Source: Alphaproteobacteria bacterium
Lineage (GTDB): Bacteria > Pseudomonadota > Alphaproteobacteria > Rickettsiales > UBA1997
NCBI GenBank assembly: GCA_014190355.1
Contig: BJGH01000004.1
Coordinates: forward strand, 1-64,000
DNA length: 64,000 nucleotides
Reading direction: 5' to 3'
Shown: positions 1 through 10,518 of the stretch, piece after piece
Layout: every line of letters starts with the position of its first letter
How positions within the stretch are numbered: position 1 is the stretch's first letter
Program-made: the position numbers and the translations under genes
The notes under the pieces: model-generated
The model's database searches: none
The model's input: only the letters and a program-made list of their open reading frames with translations
What the model was told of the DNA's origin: nothing

Positions 1-713
1 AAAAAATCATTTTTAACCATTGTTAAAGATTCAATTAAAAATTCATGACCTTTCCAAGAAGTAAATCGAGCAGGCATTAAAATAATTTTTTTATCTTCAG
101 GTAAATTCCATTTTTTACATAAATCAATCATTCTATTTTTTGAAACCCGATCAGGATTAAAATAATTAAGATCAACTCCGCGATGAATAATCTCGATTTT
201 ATCAGAGATATTTTCTTTAGTTTGGTAGTTTTGTAAAATATAATTTCTAATGTAATTTGAAACTGCAATAATTTGATGCGATTTTAACATCGCTGAATTA
301 TATAATTTTTTTAGAAAAAAATTGTTAAATCCTAAAAACTTTGTGGAGTAAGCACCGTGAACTGTAGTGATGATTTTTATTGGTGTTTTTTTACAAGCAA
401 AATAAGCACTCCACATTACTGATCTGGAACGAACATGAATAATATCAACTTGATTTTGTTCTAAAATTTTTTTTAATTTTTTTATGTTAAGGAAAATACT
501 AATTGGATTTTTGTTTTTTAATGACGGAATTATAATATGGTTGATTTTAGCTTCTTTTAAATCATATGCTAAGATACCTCCACCCGATACAACTATAGGT
601 TCAAAATTTTCTTTTTTTAAAACTTTAGCAATATCAACCGTACCTCTTTCAACCCCACCGCTTTCAAGAGATGGAAGTAGCTGCATGATTGTTATTTTTT
701 TTGGATTTTCCAT
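1..713 (-). CDS. GT4-type glycosyltransferase (partial, cut by window edge)
   Basis: About 237 N-terminal residues can be read leftward from an ATG whose complement is at 711-713. The start ENPKKITIMQLLPSLESGGV followed by ERGTVDIA is the usual opening of a GT-B fold GT4 glycosyltransferase, with the glycine-rich loop near residue 18. A linker segment reading HRGVDLNYFNP is followed by MPARFTSWKGHEFLIESL, which is the start of the nucleotide-sugar-binding domain. Such enzymes transfer a sugar from an NDP-sugar to lipid or glycan acceptors at the cytoplasmic membrane. The specific acceptor cannot be read from the sequence. It follows purA by only 5 bases and probably shares its transcript. The C-terminal half lies outside the window. 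Confidence 0.85.
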   Translation of the reverse strand, partial: MENPKKITIMQLLPSLESGGVERGTVDIAKVLKKENFEPIVVSGGGILAYDLKEAKINHIIIPSLKNKNPISIFLNIKKLKKILEQNQVDIIHVRSRSVMWSAYFACKKTPIKIITTVHGAYSTKFLGFNNFFLKKLYNSAMLKSHQIIAVSNYIRNYILQNYQTKENISDKIEIIHRGVDLNYFNPDRVSKNRMIDLCKKWNLPEDKKIILMPARFTSWKGHEFLIESLTMVKNDF

Positions 714-718
714 AAGTT

Positions 719-1990
719 TTAATTTACAATTATTGTCTCCTCGCGTTTAGGACCAGTTGATATTATCACTACTTTTACTAAACATAATTCTTCAATTTTT
801 TTAATATAATTCAAAGCATTTTGGGGGAGATCACTTAAAGTTTTTACCCCAACAGTAGAGCATTGCCAGCCTTGCATTTCAATATAAATTGGTTCTATTT
901 TATGCCATAATGCAATTTCTTGGGGCAAATAATCATATGTTTTGCCATCAATTTTATAACCGCAACAAATTTTAATAGTTGGTAATCGATCTAAAACATC
1001 TAATTTGGTTAAAACTATTTCTTTAACTGCTGACAATTTGATTGGATGTTTTACTAAAACCGCGTCAAACCATCCACATCTGCGATTTCTCCCAGTAACA
1101 GTTCCTACTTCTTGACCTTGAGTTCTTAAATATTCACCAGTTTCATCATTTAATTCCGAAGGAAATGGACCAGACCCAACTCTGGTAGTATATGCCTTGA
1201 GAATTCCTAAAGTTTTATGAACTCTATCAAAACCAAGACATGAACCTATGGCTACTTGACCAAGATTGATATTACTCGAAGTAACAAAAGGATATGTTCC
1301 GTAACTAACATCTAGCAATGCTCCTTGGGCTCCTTCAAACATGACTGCAGACATTTTTTCTAAATCCTCAGCAATTTGATAAGAAGGTTTCACAAATTTT
1401 AAGAGTTTATTTCTTATTGAATCTAACTCATCAAACAATTCCTTAACAGTAATTTCTGCCAAATCTAAACCCCTTCTTAAGGCATTATGATAAAGCAAAA
1501 TATCAACTATTCTTTGCTGAAGAATTTTATCATGAAAAAGATCACATGGTCGAATTGCTCTTCTGCCAACTTTATCTTCATGAGCTGGACCGTTACCTCT
1601 ACATGTTGTACCAATTTTATTTTGTCCCTTTTTTTCTTCTAAAACTTGATCTAATTGACGATGAATTGATAAAACCAGACTAACATTATCAGCTATTGCC
1701 AAATTTTGTGGGTTAACTGATATACCATTTTTCTCAACCTTAGCAATTTCGTCAAACAACGAGAATGGGTCAACAACAACCCCTGAACCAATTACTGAAA
1801 ATTTTTGACGAACAATACCAGAGGGAAGTAAGCTTAGTTTAAAAACTTTATCGTCAACTTTGATAGTATGCCCAGCATTATTTCCGCCCTGAAAACGAAC
1901 CACCGCATCGAACTTGTCAGCTAAAAAATCGACAATTTTTCCCTTACCTTCATCTCCCCATTGAAGCCCTATAATTGCAGTATTTTGCAT
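719..1990 (-). CDS. purA: adenylosuccinate synthetase
   Basis: This 423-residue protein has normal family length and catalyses the GTP-dependent joining of IMP and aspartate, the first committed step from IMP to AMP. The N-terminal loop GLQWGDEGKGK places the catalytic aspartate at D13, and GGNNAGHT places the catalytic histidine at H41, both at the positions of the E. coli enzyme. Further family blocks are visible: GNGPAHEDKVGRRAIRPCDL, FEGAQGALLDVSYGTYPFVT, and the C-terminal TGRNRRCGWFD and TKLDVLD segments. It lies 1 base after the CHCC zinc-finger gene and 5 bases before the glycosyltransferase gene, so the three form a compact leftward operon. Confidence 0.97.
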   Translation of the reverse strand: MQNTAIIGLQWGDEGKGKIVDFLADKFDAVVRFQGGNNAGHTIKVDDKVFKLSLLPSGIVRQKFSVIGSGVVVDPFSLFDEIAKVEKNGISVNPQNLAIADNVSLVLSIHRQLDQVLEEKKGQNKIGTTCRGNGPAHEDKVGRRAIRPCDLFHDKILQQRIVDILLYHNALRRGLDLAEITVKELFDELDSIRNKLLKFVKPSYQIAEDLEKMSAVMFEGAQGALLDVSYGTYPFVTSSNINLGQVAIGSCLGFDRVHKTLGILKAYTTRVGSGPFPSELNDETGEYLRTQGQEVGTVTGRNRRCGWFDAVLVKHPIKLSAVKEIVLTKLDVLDRLPTIKICCGYKIDGKTYDYLPQEIALWHKIEPIYIEMQGWQCSTVGVKTLSDLPQNALNYIKKIEELCLVKVVIISTGPKREETIIVN

Positions 1991-1991
1991 G

Positions 1992-2240
1992 TTAGTTTTT
2001 AATTTTATTTTTTTGTAAATTTTGAGTATTTGGATAACTCGGATTAATTGTAAAATATTTACTACAATACGGGCAAACTACATAATCATTATCACCCATA
2101 TTGAGGTAAACTAAAGGATGCGATGATGCAGTTTTTGAACCATCGCAATTAACTTTTTTCGATTTGACATGAAGAACTTCATGAACCGAATTAATTGGAG
2201 CGGTTGAGTTTAATTGATTAGTATTTTGATAATTAGACAT
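1992..2240 (-). CDS. CHCC zinc-finger protein (NDUFS6-like)
   Basis: This is a small 82-residue protein. C32, H41, C56 and C59 form the CHCC zinc-finger pattern (C-x8-H-x14-C-x2-C) within VNCDGSKTASSHPLVYLNM and VVCPYCSKYF. Proteins of this family are short, are common in alphaproteobacteria and are homologous to the zinc-binding NDUFS6 subunit of mitochondrial complex I. Their bacterial role is not well defined, and no complex I genes occur in this window. The first ~20 residues are Asn/Thr-rich and probably disordered. The gene is first in the leftward run with purA and the glycosyltransferase, one base upstream of purA. Confidence 0.85.
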   Translation of the reverse strand: MSNYQNTNQLNSTAPINSVHEVLHVKSKKVNCDGSKTASSHPLVYLNMGDNDYVVCPYCSKYFTINPSYPNTQNLQKNKIKN

Positions 2241-2620
2241 TTTTCAGTGTTATTTAAAGAATTGTTCTACTAAATAAAACAATTGGTTAAAATAATTATA
2301 ATAATTTTAATATATTTTATTGAAGTAATTTTATATTTACAATCTTTTAAATTTTCAAAAAAACACCATAAATAATTAAATTCAGTTCCAAAAATTAACT
2401 TTTAAAAACAAAAATAACAACAACTTTATTTATAAATCATTATATTAATTACTTGCCATTTTGTAGGTGTTTTTTTATAATAATTGCTAAGAAATTTTTT
2501 TAGAAAAACTTGCAACCTTCAGAAAAATATTTAATTTTAAATTTTTAATTAGTGAGCAACTTTTCAAAAATATAGTTTAATAATTTTTTTTAAGAATAAC
2601 TTATAACTTACAAAACAATT
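2241..2620. other. divergent intergenic region, 380 bp
   Basis: Very AT-rich spacer between the divergent CHCC gene and the dsbD-type gene. No coding segment or stable RNA is apparent. It contains one good sigma70-like promoter pointing toward dsbD, listed separately. Confidence 0.6.
2453..2481 (+). promoter_or_regulatory. sigma70-like promoter for dsbD-type gene
   Basis: TTGCCA at 2453-2458 and TATAAT at 2476-2481 are separated by exactly 17 bp, one mismatch from the consensus -35 and a perfect -10. It points toward the dsbD-type gene and would leave a leader of about 130 nt. In DNA this AT-rich a perfect -10 is common by chance, so the spacing and the -35 carry most of the evidence. Confidence 0.45.
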
Positions 2621-4465
2621 ATGTCAAATTTAAAATCAAAATTTTTTACCAAAAAAATTCTAAATGTGATTTTTTTCTTATTAATTTTATTGACCTCATC
2701 TCAAAAATCATTTGCTGAAAGAACTTCTTGGCAAAAAACCCAAAATAATGCTGTTGAAAGTGCGTTATTAATTAGTCCATATCAAATTAACAACGAAAAA
2801 AACTTAATTGCTGGAATTCACTTTAAAATTAAAGAAGGCTGGAAAATATATGGCGAAGATTCACAAAGTATTGGCTTACCACCAAGTATAACAATATCTG
2901 AGTTTGACGACTATGTCAGTCATAACATAGTCTGGCCTAAAGCTGAGTTAGCTGAAGAAAGAATTGGTAAAGAAGTTATCAAATACAATTATTACAAAAA
3001 TGAGGTAATTATCCCTTTTGAAATCAACAGCAAAAACATTAATATTCACAATAAACTTAAAGTAAAATTAAGTTATGCGTATTGTAAGGATGTATGTATC
3101 CCTGCTGATCAAGAATTTTCTTTAAATTTTTCAGATCAAATAGATAATGAGACTATTTATAAAATCCAAGAATATTACCCTAGATCACTGGATATTGATG
3201 ATAATATCAATAACTCATCTAACAATAATCAACAACAATCAAATATAAATAATAATGAATATTTATTTATAATAATAGTTTCTGGAATTATTGGTGGATT
3301 TATTTTAAATATCATGCCATGCGTTTTGCCCGTTCTCTCAATCAAGTTAATGTCAATAATTAATTATTCTATTTTTTCAACTCGAAAAATTAAATTAGCT
3401 TCTTTTGCAACTTTTCTTGGAATAATGTCGTGTTTCCTTGTTCTTGGAATTATTGTTGCCATACTCAAAAAAACTGCTGATGGCTTCGGCTGGGGATTGC
3501 AATTCCAAAATCCCTATTTTTTAATTTTTTTGGTAATTATTTTAACATTTTTTATTGCCGAACTTTTTGATATTGTTACTATTAATTATAACCAAGTTAT
3601 TGCAACTATGCTCAATGAAAAAATTGCTATAGGCGAAAAAAAGAAATATATTTTTATTCCTAATTTTTTATCAGGAATTTTAGCGGTACTTCTTGCCACA
3701 CCTTGTTCTGCTCCATTTCTTGGATCAGCTATTTCTTTTGCCTTAACCCAAGGTTCAATTAATTCATTCATGATATTTTTGGCAATAGGATTTGGCTTTG
3801 GATTACCTTACATTATTTTAATTATTTATCCCGATATCGTCAAAAAATTACCCAAAGCTGGGATTTGGATGTATCGAATTAAAAATGTAATGGCTTTGTT
3901 ATTAATCGCAACGATAATTTGGCTAATCTATATTCTTTCAAAAAATATTGGCAGTATGCCATCGTTGGTAATTGCTTTTGCGTCAATCACAATTCTTGCG
4001 GTTCTTTGTTTAAAAGGCATTATTAAAAAAATAACTATTATTGTATGTTTAATTTTTTTGATCTTTACCATTCCTTTTAATTATAGAGAAGAACAAGCAT
4101 ATAAAAGAAGTGAGTTTGATAGTCTATGGGCTCAATTTGAAGAATCAAAAATCGAAAAATTAGTTGATAAAAATTTGGTAGTTTTGGTTGATGTAACCGC
4201 CGATTGGTGCATAACCTGTAAATTTAATAAAACCTTTGTTCTAGAAAATGAGAAAATTATCGACAAATTAAAAAAACGTGAAATAATTGGCCTAAGAGCT
4301 GACATCACAAAACCAAATAAAGAAATAATGGATTATATGAAAAAATATAATCGTTATGCCATTCCATTTAACATTGTTTATGGCCCAAATGCTCGTGAAG
4401 GAATATTAATTAGCGAACTTTTAACTAAAAAAGAATTATTGAAAGCTATCACAAAAGCTAAATAA
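2621..4465 (+). CDS. dsbD: DsbD-type thiol:disulfide interchange protein
   Basis: This 614-residue membrane protein carries electrons from cytoplasmic thioredoxin to periplasmic thiol partners. A signal peptide occupies residues ~1-32, ending SQKSFAE. The N-terminal periplasmic DsbD-like domain has the cysteine pair C155/C159 in YCKDVCIPADQEF. The CcdA-like membrane domain (about eight helices, ~215-490) holds one redox cysteine in NIMPCVLPVLS (C234) and the other in ATPCSAPFLG (C362). The C-terminal thioredoxin-fold domain has the active site WCITC (C530/C533). All three cysteine pairs are present, so the relay looks complete. gatA follows after 35 bp. The partner (DsbC/DsbE or a cytochrome c maturation protein) is not in the window. 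Confidence 0.93.
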   Translation: MSNLKSKFFTKKILNVIFFLLILLTSSQKSFAERTSWQKTQNNAVESALLISPYQINNEKNLIAGIHFKIKEGWKIYGEDSQSIGLPPSITISEFDDYVSHNIVWPKAELAEERIGKEVIKYNYYKNEVIIPFEINSKNINIHNKLKVKLSYAYCKDVCIPADQEFSLNFSDQIDNETIYKIQEYYPRSLDIDDNINNSSNNNQQQSNINNNEYLFIIIVSGIIGGFILNIMPCVLPVLSIKLMSIINYSIFSTRKIKLASFATFLGIMSCFLVLGIIVAILKKTADGFGWGLQFQNPYFLIFLVIILTFFIAELFDIVTINYNQVIATMLNEKIAIGEKKKYIFIPNFLSGILAVLLATPCSAPFLGSAISFALTQGSINSFMIFLAIGFGFGLPYIILIIYPDIVKKLPKAGIWMYRIKNVMALLLIATIIWLIYILSKNIGSMPSLVIAFASITILAVLCLKGIIKKITIIVCLIFLIFTIPFNYREEQAYKRSEFDSLWAQFEESKIEKLVDKNLVVLVDVTADWCITCKFNKTFVLENEKIIDKLKKREIIGLRADITKPNKEIMDYMKKYNRYAIPFNIVYGPNAREGILISELLTKKELLKAITKAK

Positions 4466-4500
4466 TTAAAAAATATAAACTTTAAAAAATTTTAATAACT

Positions 4501-5955
4501 ATGGATATTACTAAGTTATCAATCTGTGAAATTCTTCAATCTTTTCATGAAAAAAAATTCAGTGCTACAGAGTTAACCCAAGCATATATTAAAAATATTG
4601 AACAAAATCGACATCTTAATGCTTTTATCACTGAAAACTTTGACATAGCATTAGATCAGGCAAAAATTAGCGATAATAATATTGCCAAGGGAGAATTTAG
4701 AGATCTTGAGGGGATTCCTCTAGCAATTAAAGATCTATTCTGTACTAAAAATATCCGCACCACTTGTGCTTCAAAAATGCTTGAGAATTTTATTCCAACT
4801 TATGAATCAACAGTTACTAAAAAGTTGCTAGATGCTGGAGCGGTTTTTATTGGTAAAACCAATATGGATGAGTTTGCCATGGGCTCGGCCAATGCTAACT
4901 CTTATTTTGGCAAGGCTATAAATCCATACCAAAGAAAAAATAGTAATGAAGAGCTAACCGCGGGGGGATCATCAGGAGGATCAGCCGTTGCAGTTTCAGC
5001 AAATCTTTGCGCTGGTGCAACCGGTTCAGACACAGGTGGATCAATTCGTCAACCCGCTTCATTTACTAACTTAGTTGGAGTTAAACCAACTTATGGTCGA
5101 TCTTCGCGATACGGTATGATTGCATTTGCTAGCTCCTTAGATCAAGCAGGAGTTTTAACCAAAAAAGTTAAAGATGGTGCGTTGTTACAAAAAATTATTT
5201 CTGGATATGATGATAAAGATTCAACATCATCCAAACAATTAGTTCCTCAGTTTGATAAACTAATTAATAGTAACTTAAAAGGAAAAAAAATAGGGATTGC
5301 CGATGAATATCAGATCGAAGGAATGCCTGAAGATATTTTAAAACTTTGGGATAAAGGCAAGGAAATGCTTAAAAAAAATGGTGCAGAAATTGTTAAAATT
5401 AATTTACCTCATACCAAATATTGTGCAGCAATTTATTATATTATTGCCCCTGCAGAATGCTCTTCAAATCTAGCTCGTTTTGATGGTGTAAGATATGGTT
5501 TTCGCTGCGAGGATAAAAATCTTTCATTAAACGAAATGTATGCTAAAACGAGAGCTCTTGGCTTTGGAAAAGAGGTTCAAAAAAGAATATTAATTGGAAC
5601 TTATGTTTTATCAGCAGGCTATTACGATGCTTATTTTCGTAAAGCTCAACAGGTCAGGAGATTAGTTGTTGAAGATTTTAAAAAAGCTTTTGAAAAATGC
5701 GATGCTATTCTTACCCCAGCTACTCCTAACCCAGCTTTTAGTTTTGATGAGATGAAGAATTTTGATCCTTTAAAAATATATCTTAATGATGTTTTTACAA
5801 TTCCTGCAAATATGGCTGGACTACCAGCATTATCAGTTCCTGCAGGATTTGACAAAGATGGTCTTCCGCTTGGCTTGCAAGTAATTAGTAAAAATTTTGA
5901 TGAGCAGACAATGTTTGATGTTGCAATGGCAATTGAAGAAAACCGAGGATTTTAA
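4501..5955 (+). CDS. gatA: Asp/Glu-tRNA amidotransferase subunit A
   Basis: This 484-residue protein is the amidase subunit of GatCAB. It releases ammonia from glutamine so that GatB can convert Glu-tRNA(Gln) or Asp-tRNA(Asn) to the amidated form. The amidase-signature Ser-cisSer-Lys triad is intact: K77 in PLAIKDLF, S157 in AGGSSGGSAV and S181 in GSDTGGSIRQPA. The length is normal for the family. gatC and gatB are not adjacent; the gene stands 35 bp after dsbD and converges with the 639-residue membrane protein. The presence of gatA implies that this organism makes Gln-tRNA and/or Asn-tRNA by the indirect route. Confidence 0.97.
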   Translation: MDITKLSICEILQSFHEKKFSATELTQAYIKNIEQNRHLNAFITENFDIALDQAKISDNNIAKGEFRDLEGIPLAIKDLFCTKNIRTTCASKMLENFIPTYESTVTKKLLDAGAVFIGKTNMDEFAMGSANANSYFGKAINPYQRKNSNEELTAGGSSGGSAVAVSANLCAGATGSDTGGSIRQPASFTNLVGVKPTYGRSSRYGMIAFASSLDQAGVLTKKVKDGALLQKIISGYDDKDSTSSKQLVPQFDKLINSNLKGKKIGIADEYQIEGMPEDILKLWDKGKEMLKKNGAEIVKINLPHTKYCAAIYYIIAPAECSSNLARFDGVRYGFRCEDKNLSLNEMYAKTRALGFGKEVQKRILIGTYVLSAGYYDAYFRKAQQVRRLVVEDFKKAFEKCDAILTPATPNPAFSFDEMKNFDPLKIYLNDVFTIPANMAGLPALSVPAGFDKDGLPLGLQVISKNFDEQTMFDVAMAIEENRGF

Positions 5956-5998
5956 TTTTATTATTTTTTTTAAGTTATCTAGGAATTCTCTAATAATA

Positions 5999-7918
5999 TT
6001 AAATTTTAATAAATATAAAATAACCATTATCTGATTTAATCAAATCACTACCACCTGACTCGATCATTTTTTCTTTTAAATTCTTTATAGTAAAATTTGA
6101 TTTTAAACACCACTCCATAATTTGGCAATTTTGATAGTCAAAAAGATTTAAAACTAAACCTTTAAAACCCTGTTTCCTTATCTGTGCAATAAAATCATTA
6201 TAGTTGGGACTATTAAAAATTTTTTTTGCAATTTTAATGTTATCTTTACTATCAATTAGAGGATATGACCAACGCAATTTCTTTGAATGAATGTAAAATA
6301 TCAATGAAGTATTGGAATCGCGTTCTGGCCAATATCCAAATGGCATAACAAAAATAGCCGAATTATCTGGCATTACTGATTCAATTTTTTTAACAAAATT
6401 TATATTACTATCTACCATATTGGCAATTTTAAAATTATATTCCTCAAATTTAAAATTTTCAGTATCTTCAATCAAATAATCATTTTTTTTATTATTTTCC
6501 AAAAAAAATTCGTGGTAAAATGTTACATCATTATTGGAAATAATTGGCTTTCCAACCATATCTAGAAATGAAAAAACATAAATCAAAACAAGAAAAATTT
6601 TGAGTAAAATTGCCTTATTAACGTTATTTTTTTTCAAAATTCCATCAACAATAATTCCAAGTATTATTATACACAAAAGGGCAATAACAACAACAAAACG
6701 AGCATTACTTCTTACAAAAACTATCTCGAAACTTAATGAAATCAATCCTCCACAAATAACAAATAATAGACTTAAAAGAATTAAAGAAGATATAAAAGAA
6801 ATTTTTTTAATATCATTATCACTCAATCCAAATCTTTTAGTAGTTTTTTCTAGAATTTTACTATCATTGGTCTTTACAACTAACCAAAAAATTGAAAAAA
6901 TAAAAACAGATCCCAGTAATAATCCCAAATAACATGAAGAATTTTCCCAGATGTCAGTTTTATCCTTCCAATATATTCCCATCTTAGCAAATTGATCTAT
7001 AAAATGATTTGAACTAGGGATAAATAAACTAAGTAATTTTAAGCTGAAAAAGAAACAATTATCTAAAGTTCTAACTAAAGGAGAATAATTATATTTAAAC
7101 ACGAAGACAAAATAAGGTAAGTAAAGATATATAAAAAAAATAAAAGTGATCACTGCAAAAACAATAAACAATGTTAGATTTTTTGAGAAAAATTTTCCAT
7201 CCTTAAGTGATTTTAAAAACCAAACTAATAAAAGAATTAGACAGCTGAAAAAGTTATAATAAAAACCTGTTCCACAACAATAAGCAATAATCAATACACT
7301 AAGAATAAAATACCAATTCAGATCTAAGCAGTATTTTTGTTTTTGATTTTTAATAATTAAATTTATTTTGTCATTATAAAACCAATATACCAAAATCATT
7401 ATCAGGGGGAAACATGAATAATTAGATAAGAAGACGTGATAAATTGATCTTTGAAAATGATAACTTAAAAAAGCGTAATAAATTGCTAGAAAAAAAGATA
7501 TTAAACTTGATATTTCAAAAACTTTTAAACAAATAAAACCAAAAAAACTTATTAAAAAAAACCCAAAAATAAAAAATAAATTTATTAGCAGATAGGGATT
7601 TTTTGTAAAAAAAATAAAAACCTTGATTATAGCCAAATTAATAGAATCTGAAAAAAAAGGAAAAAAATCAAAAGAAAAAAAACTATCTTTATTAAGCAAG
7701 CCAAATCTTGAATTATCTGCGATCCAACCACCACTATCAATAATATTTTGAATTAATGCAATATTAACTAGTAAATCGCCAACAGGAGCAATAATCGGAT
7801 AATTTAGATTTAATTTCCATAATTTAAAATAAAGAAACAACAACAAAACTGATGATAGGCCAGTTAAAAGAGCTAGGAAGAATATCTTAAGATTGCTATC
7901 TTTTTGATTTATCATCAT
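5999..7918 (-). CDS. multi-pass membrane protein, GT-C-like, function unknown
   Basis: This 639-residue protein has roughly ten to thirteen hydrophobic segments through residue ~470 and a soluble C-terminal part. An early loop reads NYPIIAPVGDLLVNIALIQN with an acidic residue after the first helix, followed by a long extracytoplasmic loop (GGWIADNSRFGLLN). That architecture resembles GT-C integral membrane glycosyltransferases that use polyprenyl-phosphate sugars, or large YfhO-like membrane proteins. I do not recognise a specific family, and no catalytic motif is certain. The C-terminal domain (SVMPDNSAIFVMPFGYWPER, LRWSYPLID) has the look of the periplasmic tail of such proteins. It converges with gatA (43 bp between stops) and has no clear operon partner. 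Confidence 0.6.
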   Translation of the reverse strand: MMINQKDSNLKIFFLALLTGLSSVLLLFLYFKLWKLNLNYPIIAPVGDLLVNIALIQNIIDSGGWIADNSRFGLLNKDSFFSFDFFPFFSDSINLAIIKVFIFFTKNPYLLINLFFIFGFFLISFFGFICLKVFEISSLISFFLAIYYAFLSYHFQRSIYHVFLSNYSCFPLIMILVYWFYNDKINLIIKNQKQKYCLDLNWYFILSVLIIAYCCGTGFYYNFFSCLILLLVWFLKSLKDGKFFSKNLTLFIVFAVITFIFFIYLYLPYFVFVFKYNYSPLVRTLDNCFFFSLKLLSLFIPSSNHFIDQFAKMGIYWKDKTDIWENSSCYLGLLLGSVFIFSIFWLVVKTNDSKILEKTTKRFGLSDNDIKKISFISSLILLSLLFVICGGLISLSFEIVFVRSNARFVVVIALLCIIILGIIVDGILKKNNVNKAILLKIFLVLIYVFSFLDMVGKPIISNNDVTFYHEFFLENNKKNDYLIEDTENFKFEEYNFKIANMVDSNINFVKKIESVMPDNSAIFVMPFGYWPERDSNTSLIFYIHSKKLRWSYPLIDSKDNIKIAKKIFNSPNYNDFIAQIRKQGFKGLVLNLFDYQNCQIMEWCLKSNFTIKNLKEKMIESGGSDLIKSDNGYFIFIKI

Positions 7919-8270
7919 TAATTTTTATGAATTTTAAAAAAATGGTATAATATAATTTAGACAAAAATTTTCTAAATTTTAAATAAAATATTTTTAATTT
8001 AAATAAATATATCTATACATTAAATTATAAAATTTACTAAAAATTCAATATTTTAAATAAATTAACTAATTAACTAAAAAATTTAGTTGTTTTTTATAAA
8101 GATAAATAGGTTTTTATTCAATTTAATTAAGTATTTATTTTAGAAATGATATTGCCATTTAGCACTATATCAATAAAATAACTATTAAAGAACAAACCAT
8201 GAAACTAATGATCTAAGTGAGTAGATAGTAAACAAAAAATAATTTAAAGTATTATTATTTCTCAATTAAA
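7919..8270. other. intergenic region, 352 bp, no feature seen
   Basis: AT-rich spacer between thrS and the 639-residue membrane protein gene, both leftward. No open reading frame with family signals, no tRNA and no strong hairpin was found. It must contain the promoter of the membrane protein gene, but no convincing -35/-10 pair stood out. Confidence 0.5.
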
Positions 8271-10196
8271 TTATAATATTTTTTTTGTAACAATTAATTC
8301 TTTTATTTTATTTAAAAAAATATCAAAACCCATGACCTCTTGCTGATCTTCACCAAGCTTTCTAACGCTTACTAAACCATCTTGAGCTTCTTTCTTACCA
8401 ATGGCAAGAATGTATGGGATTTTTTGTAAAGAATGCTCGCGAATTTTATAGGAAATTTTTTGCGAATCTAAATCTAATTCTACTCTTATTCCATTTGCTT
8501 GAAGGGTTTTATAAACATGCGTGGCATAGTCATCAGAATCATTAGTGATAGTTGCAACAACTACTTGAATTGGTGATAGCCAAATTGGTAATTTTCCTGC
8601 ATAGTTTTCAATCAAAATTCCGATAAATCTTTCCAAACTTCCTAAAATCGCTCGGTGTAACATTACCGGTCTTTTCTTGCTTCCATCTTGAGCGATATAA
8701 TTAACATCTAGTCTTTCAGGCAATACAAAATCAACTTGGAGAGTCCCGCATTGCCATTGTCTTTTCAAAGCATCGACCAAAGTGAATTCAAGTTTTGGAC
8801 CATAAAAAGCACCTTCACCTTCGTTTAACTGATATTGCAATCCTGCATGTTTAACCGCTTCTTCTAAAGCCTTTTCTGCCTTATCCCAGACAGCATCACT
8901 GCCCGCCCTTTTATCTGGACGAGTCGAAAATTTTACTAAAATATCTTCAAAACCAAAATCACGATAAACCTCTTTCAGTAAATCACAAAATTTTGCAGTT
9001 TCTTGATTAATCTGATGCTCTTCACAAAAAATATGAGCATCATCTTGCGTAAATGATCTAACGCGCATTATACCGTGAAGTGAGCCTGAAGATTCATTGC
9101 GATGACAACAACCAAATTCTGCCATTCGCAAAGGCAATTGCCGATATGATTTTAAATCTTGGTTAAAAATTTGAACATGACCAGGACAATTCATAGGCTT
9201 AACAGCGAGTAGACGATTTTCACTTTCAGCAATAAACATATTTTCTTGAAATTTTTCCCAATGCCCTGATTTCTCCCACAATACTCGATCAATTAATTGT
9301 GGAGTTTTAACTTCAATATAGCCATTTTCAATAATTTTTTGACGAATATAATTTTCAATTTCTCGATAAATTATGTAACCTTTGTGATGCCAGAATACTG
9401 ATCCCGTAGCTTCTTCCTGAATATGGAATAATCCAAGTTGTTTACCTAATTTACGATGATCTCTTTTTTCAGCTTCCTGCAAAATATGTAAGTAATTTTT
9501 TAAAGACTCTTCACTTTCCCAAGCTGTACCATAAATCCTTTGCAACATTTCATTATTTGAATCACCTCGCCAATATGCTCCAGCAACTTTCATTAATTTA
9601 AAATATTTAACATGTGCAGTGCTAGGAGCATGAGGACCTCGACATAAATCTATAAAATTGCCTTGGCGATATAAAGAAATTTTTTCATCACTTGGAATTG
9701 AGGCAATAATTTGTGCTTTATATTTTTCACCAATTTTTTCAAAAAATTCAACAGCTTCTTGACGATCCCACTCTTCTCTGACTACCTGATCACCGCGTTT
9801 CGAAATTTCTAGCATTTTTTTTTCAATATCAACTAAATCACCTGCACTAAATGCTTCACTTCTGGCAAAGTCGTAATAAAAACCATTTTCAATAGCAGGA
9901 CCAATTGTTACTTGGGTTTGCGGATATAATTCTTTAACCGCTTGAGCCATCAAATGAGCGCAATCGTGACGAATGATTTCTAAAGCATCAGCACCTGACT
10001 TTGCAGTAATAATTTCAATTTTAGCATCTTGCTTTATTGGCGTTGAGAGATCTTGTAATTTATCATTAACTTTAACTGCTAAGGCATTTTTTGCTAAAGA
10101 AATAGCAATTGATTGGGCTATCTTAAGACCATCAATTCCTTTAGCAAATTCCTTTATATCATTATTTGGAAAAGTTATTTTAATTTGAGATTCCAT
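8271..10196 (-). CDS. thrS: threonyl-tRNA synthetase
   Basis: This is a 641-residue class II aminoacyl-tRNA synthetase of normal bacterial length. Domains in order: TGS (~1-62), the editing domain with its histidine motif in [15 protein letters not shown] (~75-90) and in [17 protein letters not shown], the catalytic core, and a C-terminal anticodon-binding domain ending in [13 protein letters not shown]. The zinc-binding cysteine of the active site is C337 in [12 protein letters not shown], and class II motif 2 is visible in [15 protein letters not shown]. The enzyme attaches threonine to tRNA(Thr) and hydrolyses mischarged Ser-tRNA(Thr). It stands alone, with AT-rich spacers of over 300 bp on both sides. 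Confidence 0.97.
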   Translation of the reverse strand: MESQIKITFPNNDIKEFAKGIDGLKIAQSIAISLAKNALAVKVNDKLQDLSTPIKQDAKIEIITAKSGADALEIIRHDCAHLMAQAVKELYPQTQVTIGPAIENGFYYDFARSEAFSAGDLVDIEKKMLEISKRGDQVVREEWDRQEAVEFFEKIGEKYKAQIIASIPSDEKISLYRQGNFIDLCRGPHAPSTAHVKYFKLMKVAGAYWRGDSNNEMLQRIYGTAWESEESLKNYLHILQEAEKRDHRKLGKQLGLFHIQEEATGSVFWHHKGYIIYREIENYIRQKIIENGYIEVKTPQLIDRVLWEKSGHWEKFQENMFIAESENRLLAVKPMNCPGHVQIFNQDLKSYRQLPLRMAEFGCCHRNESSGSLHGIMRVRSFTQDDAHIFCEEHQINQETAKFCDLLKEVYRDFGFEDILVKFSTRPDKRAGSDAVWDKAEKALEEAVKHAGLQYQLNEGEGAFYGPKLEFTLVDALKRQWQCGTLQVDFVLPERLDVNYIAQDGSKKRPVMLHRAILGSLERFIGILIENYAGKLPIWLSPIQVVVATITNDSDDYATHVYKTLQANGIRVELDLDSQKISYKIREHSLQKIPYILAIGKKEAQDGLVSVRKLGEDQQEVMGFDIFLNKIKELIVTKKIL

Positions 10197-10518
10197 AAAA
10201 TTAATTTTATTTTTAAATAAGAGTTTATTTAGTAAATACTTTTAATTGACCTTATCAAAAACTATTTTTAAACAAGTTATAACATTTAACAAAAATTAAA
10301 ATAACAAATCAATTTATTATTAAAAGTTTTTAGTAAATTATTTTTTGTTCTAACTAATATTAAAAAATTTATTAAATATTTTATAGAAAATAAAAATAAA
10401 GCAAATGCATGTGCTTCAAAATAAGCAAATATTTTATTTATCATTTGAAAATAAACTGTAAAATTATTACTTTTCTTTTAATAAGCGTGTTTCTAATGCA
10501 ATTAAATTAATTCAATTT
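10197..10518. other. divergent intergenic region, 322 bp, no feature seen
   Basis: AT-rich spacer between the divergent thrS and prepilin-like genes. It should contain promoters for both directions. No motif pair convincing enough to list, no RNA gene and no repeat were seen. Confidence 0.5.

Noticed and set aside
484..750. Plus-strand 88-residue frame
   Set aside because: It is antisense to the well-conserved glycosyltransferase start and has no family resemblance.
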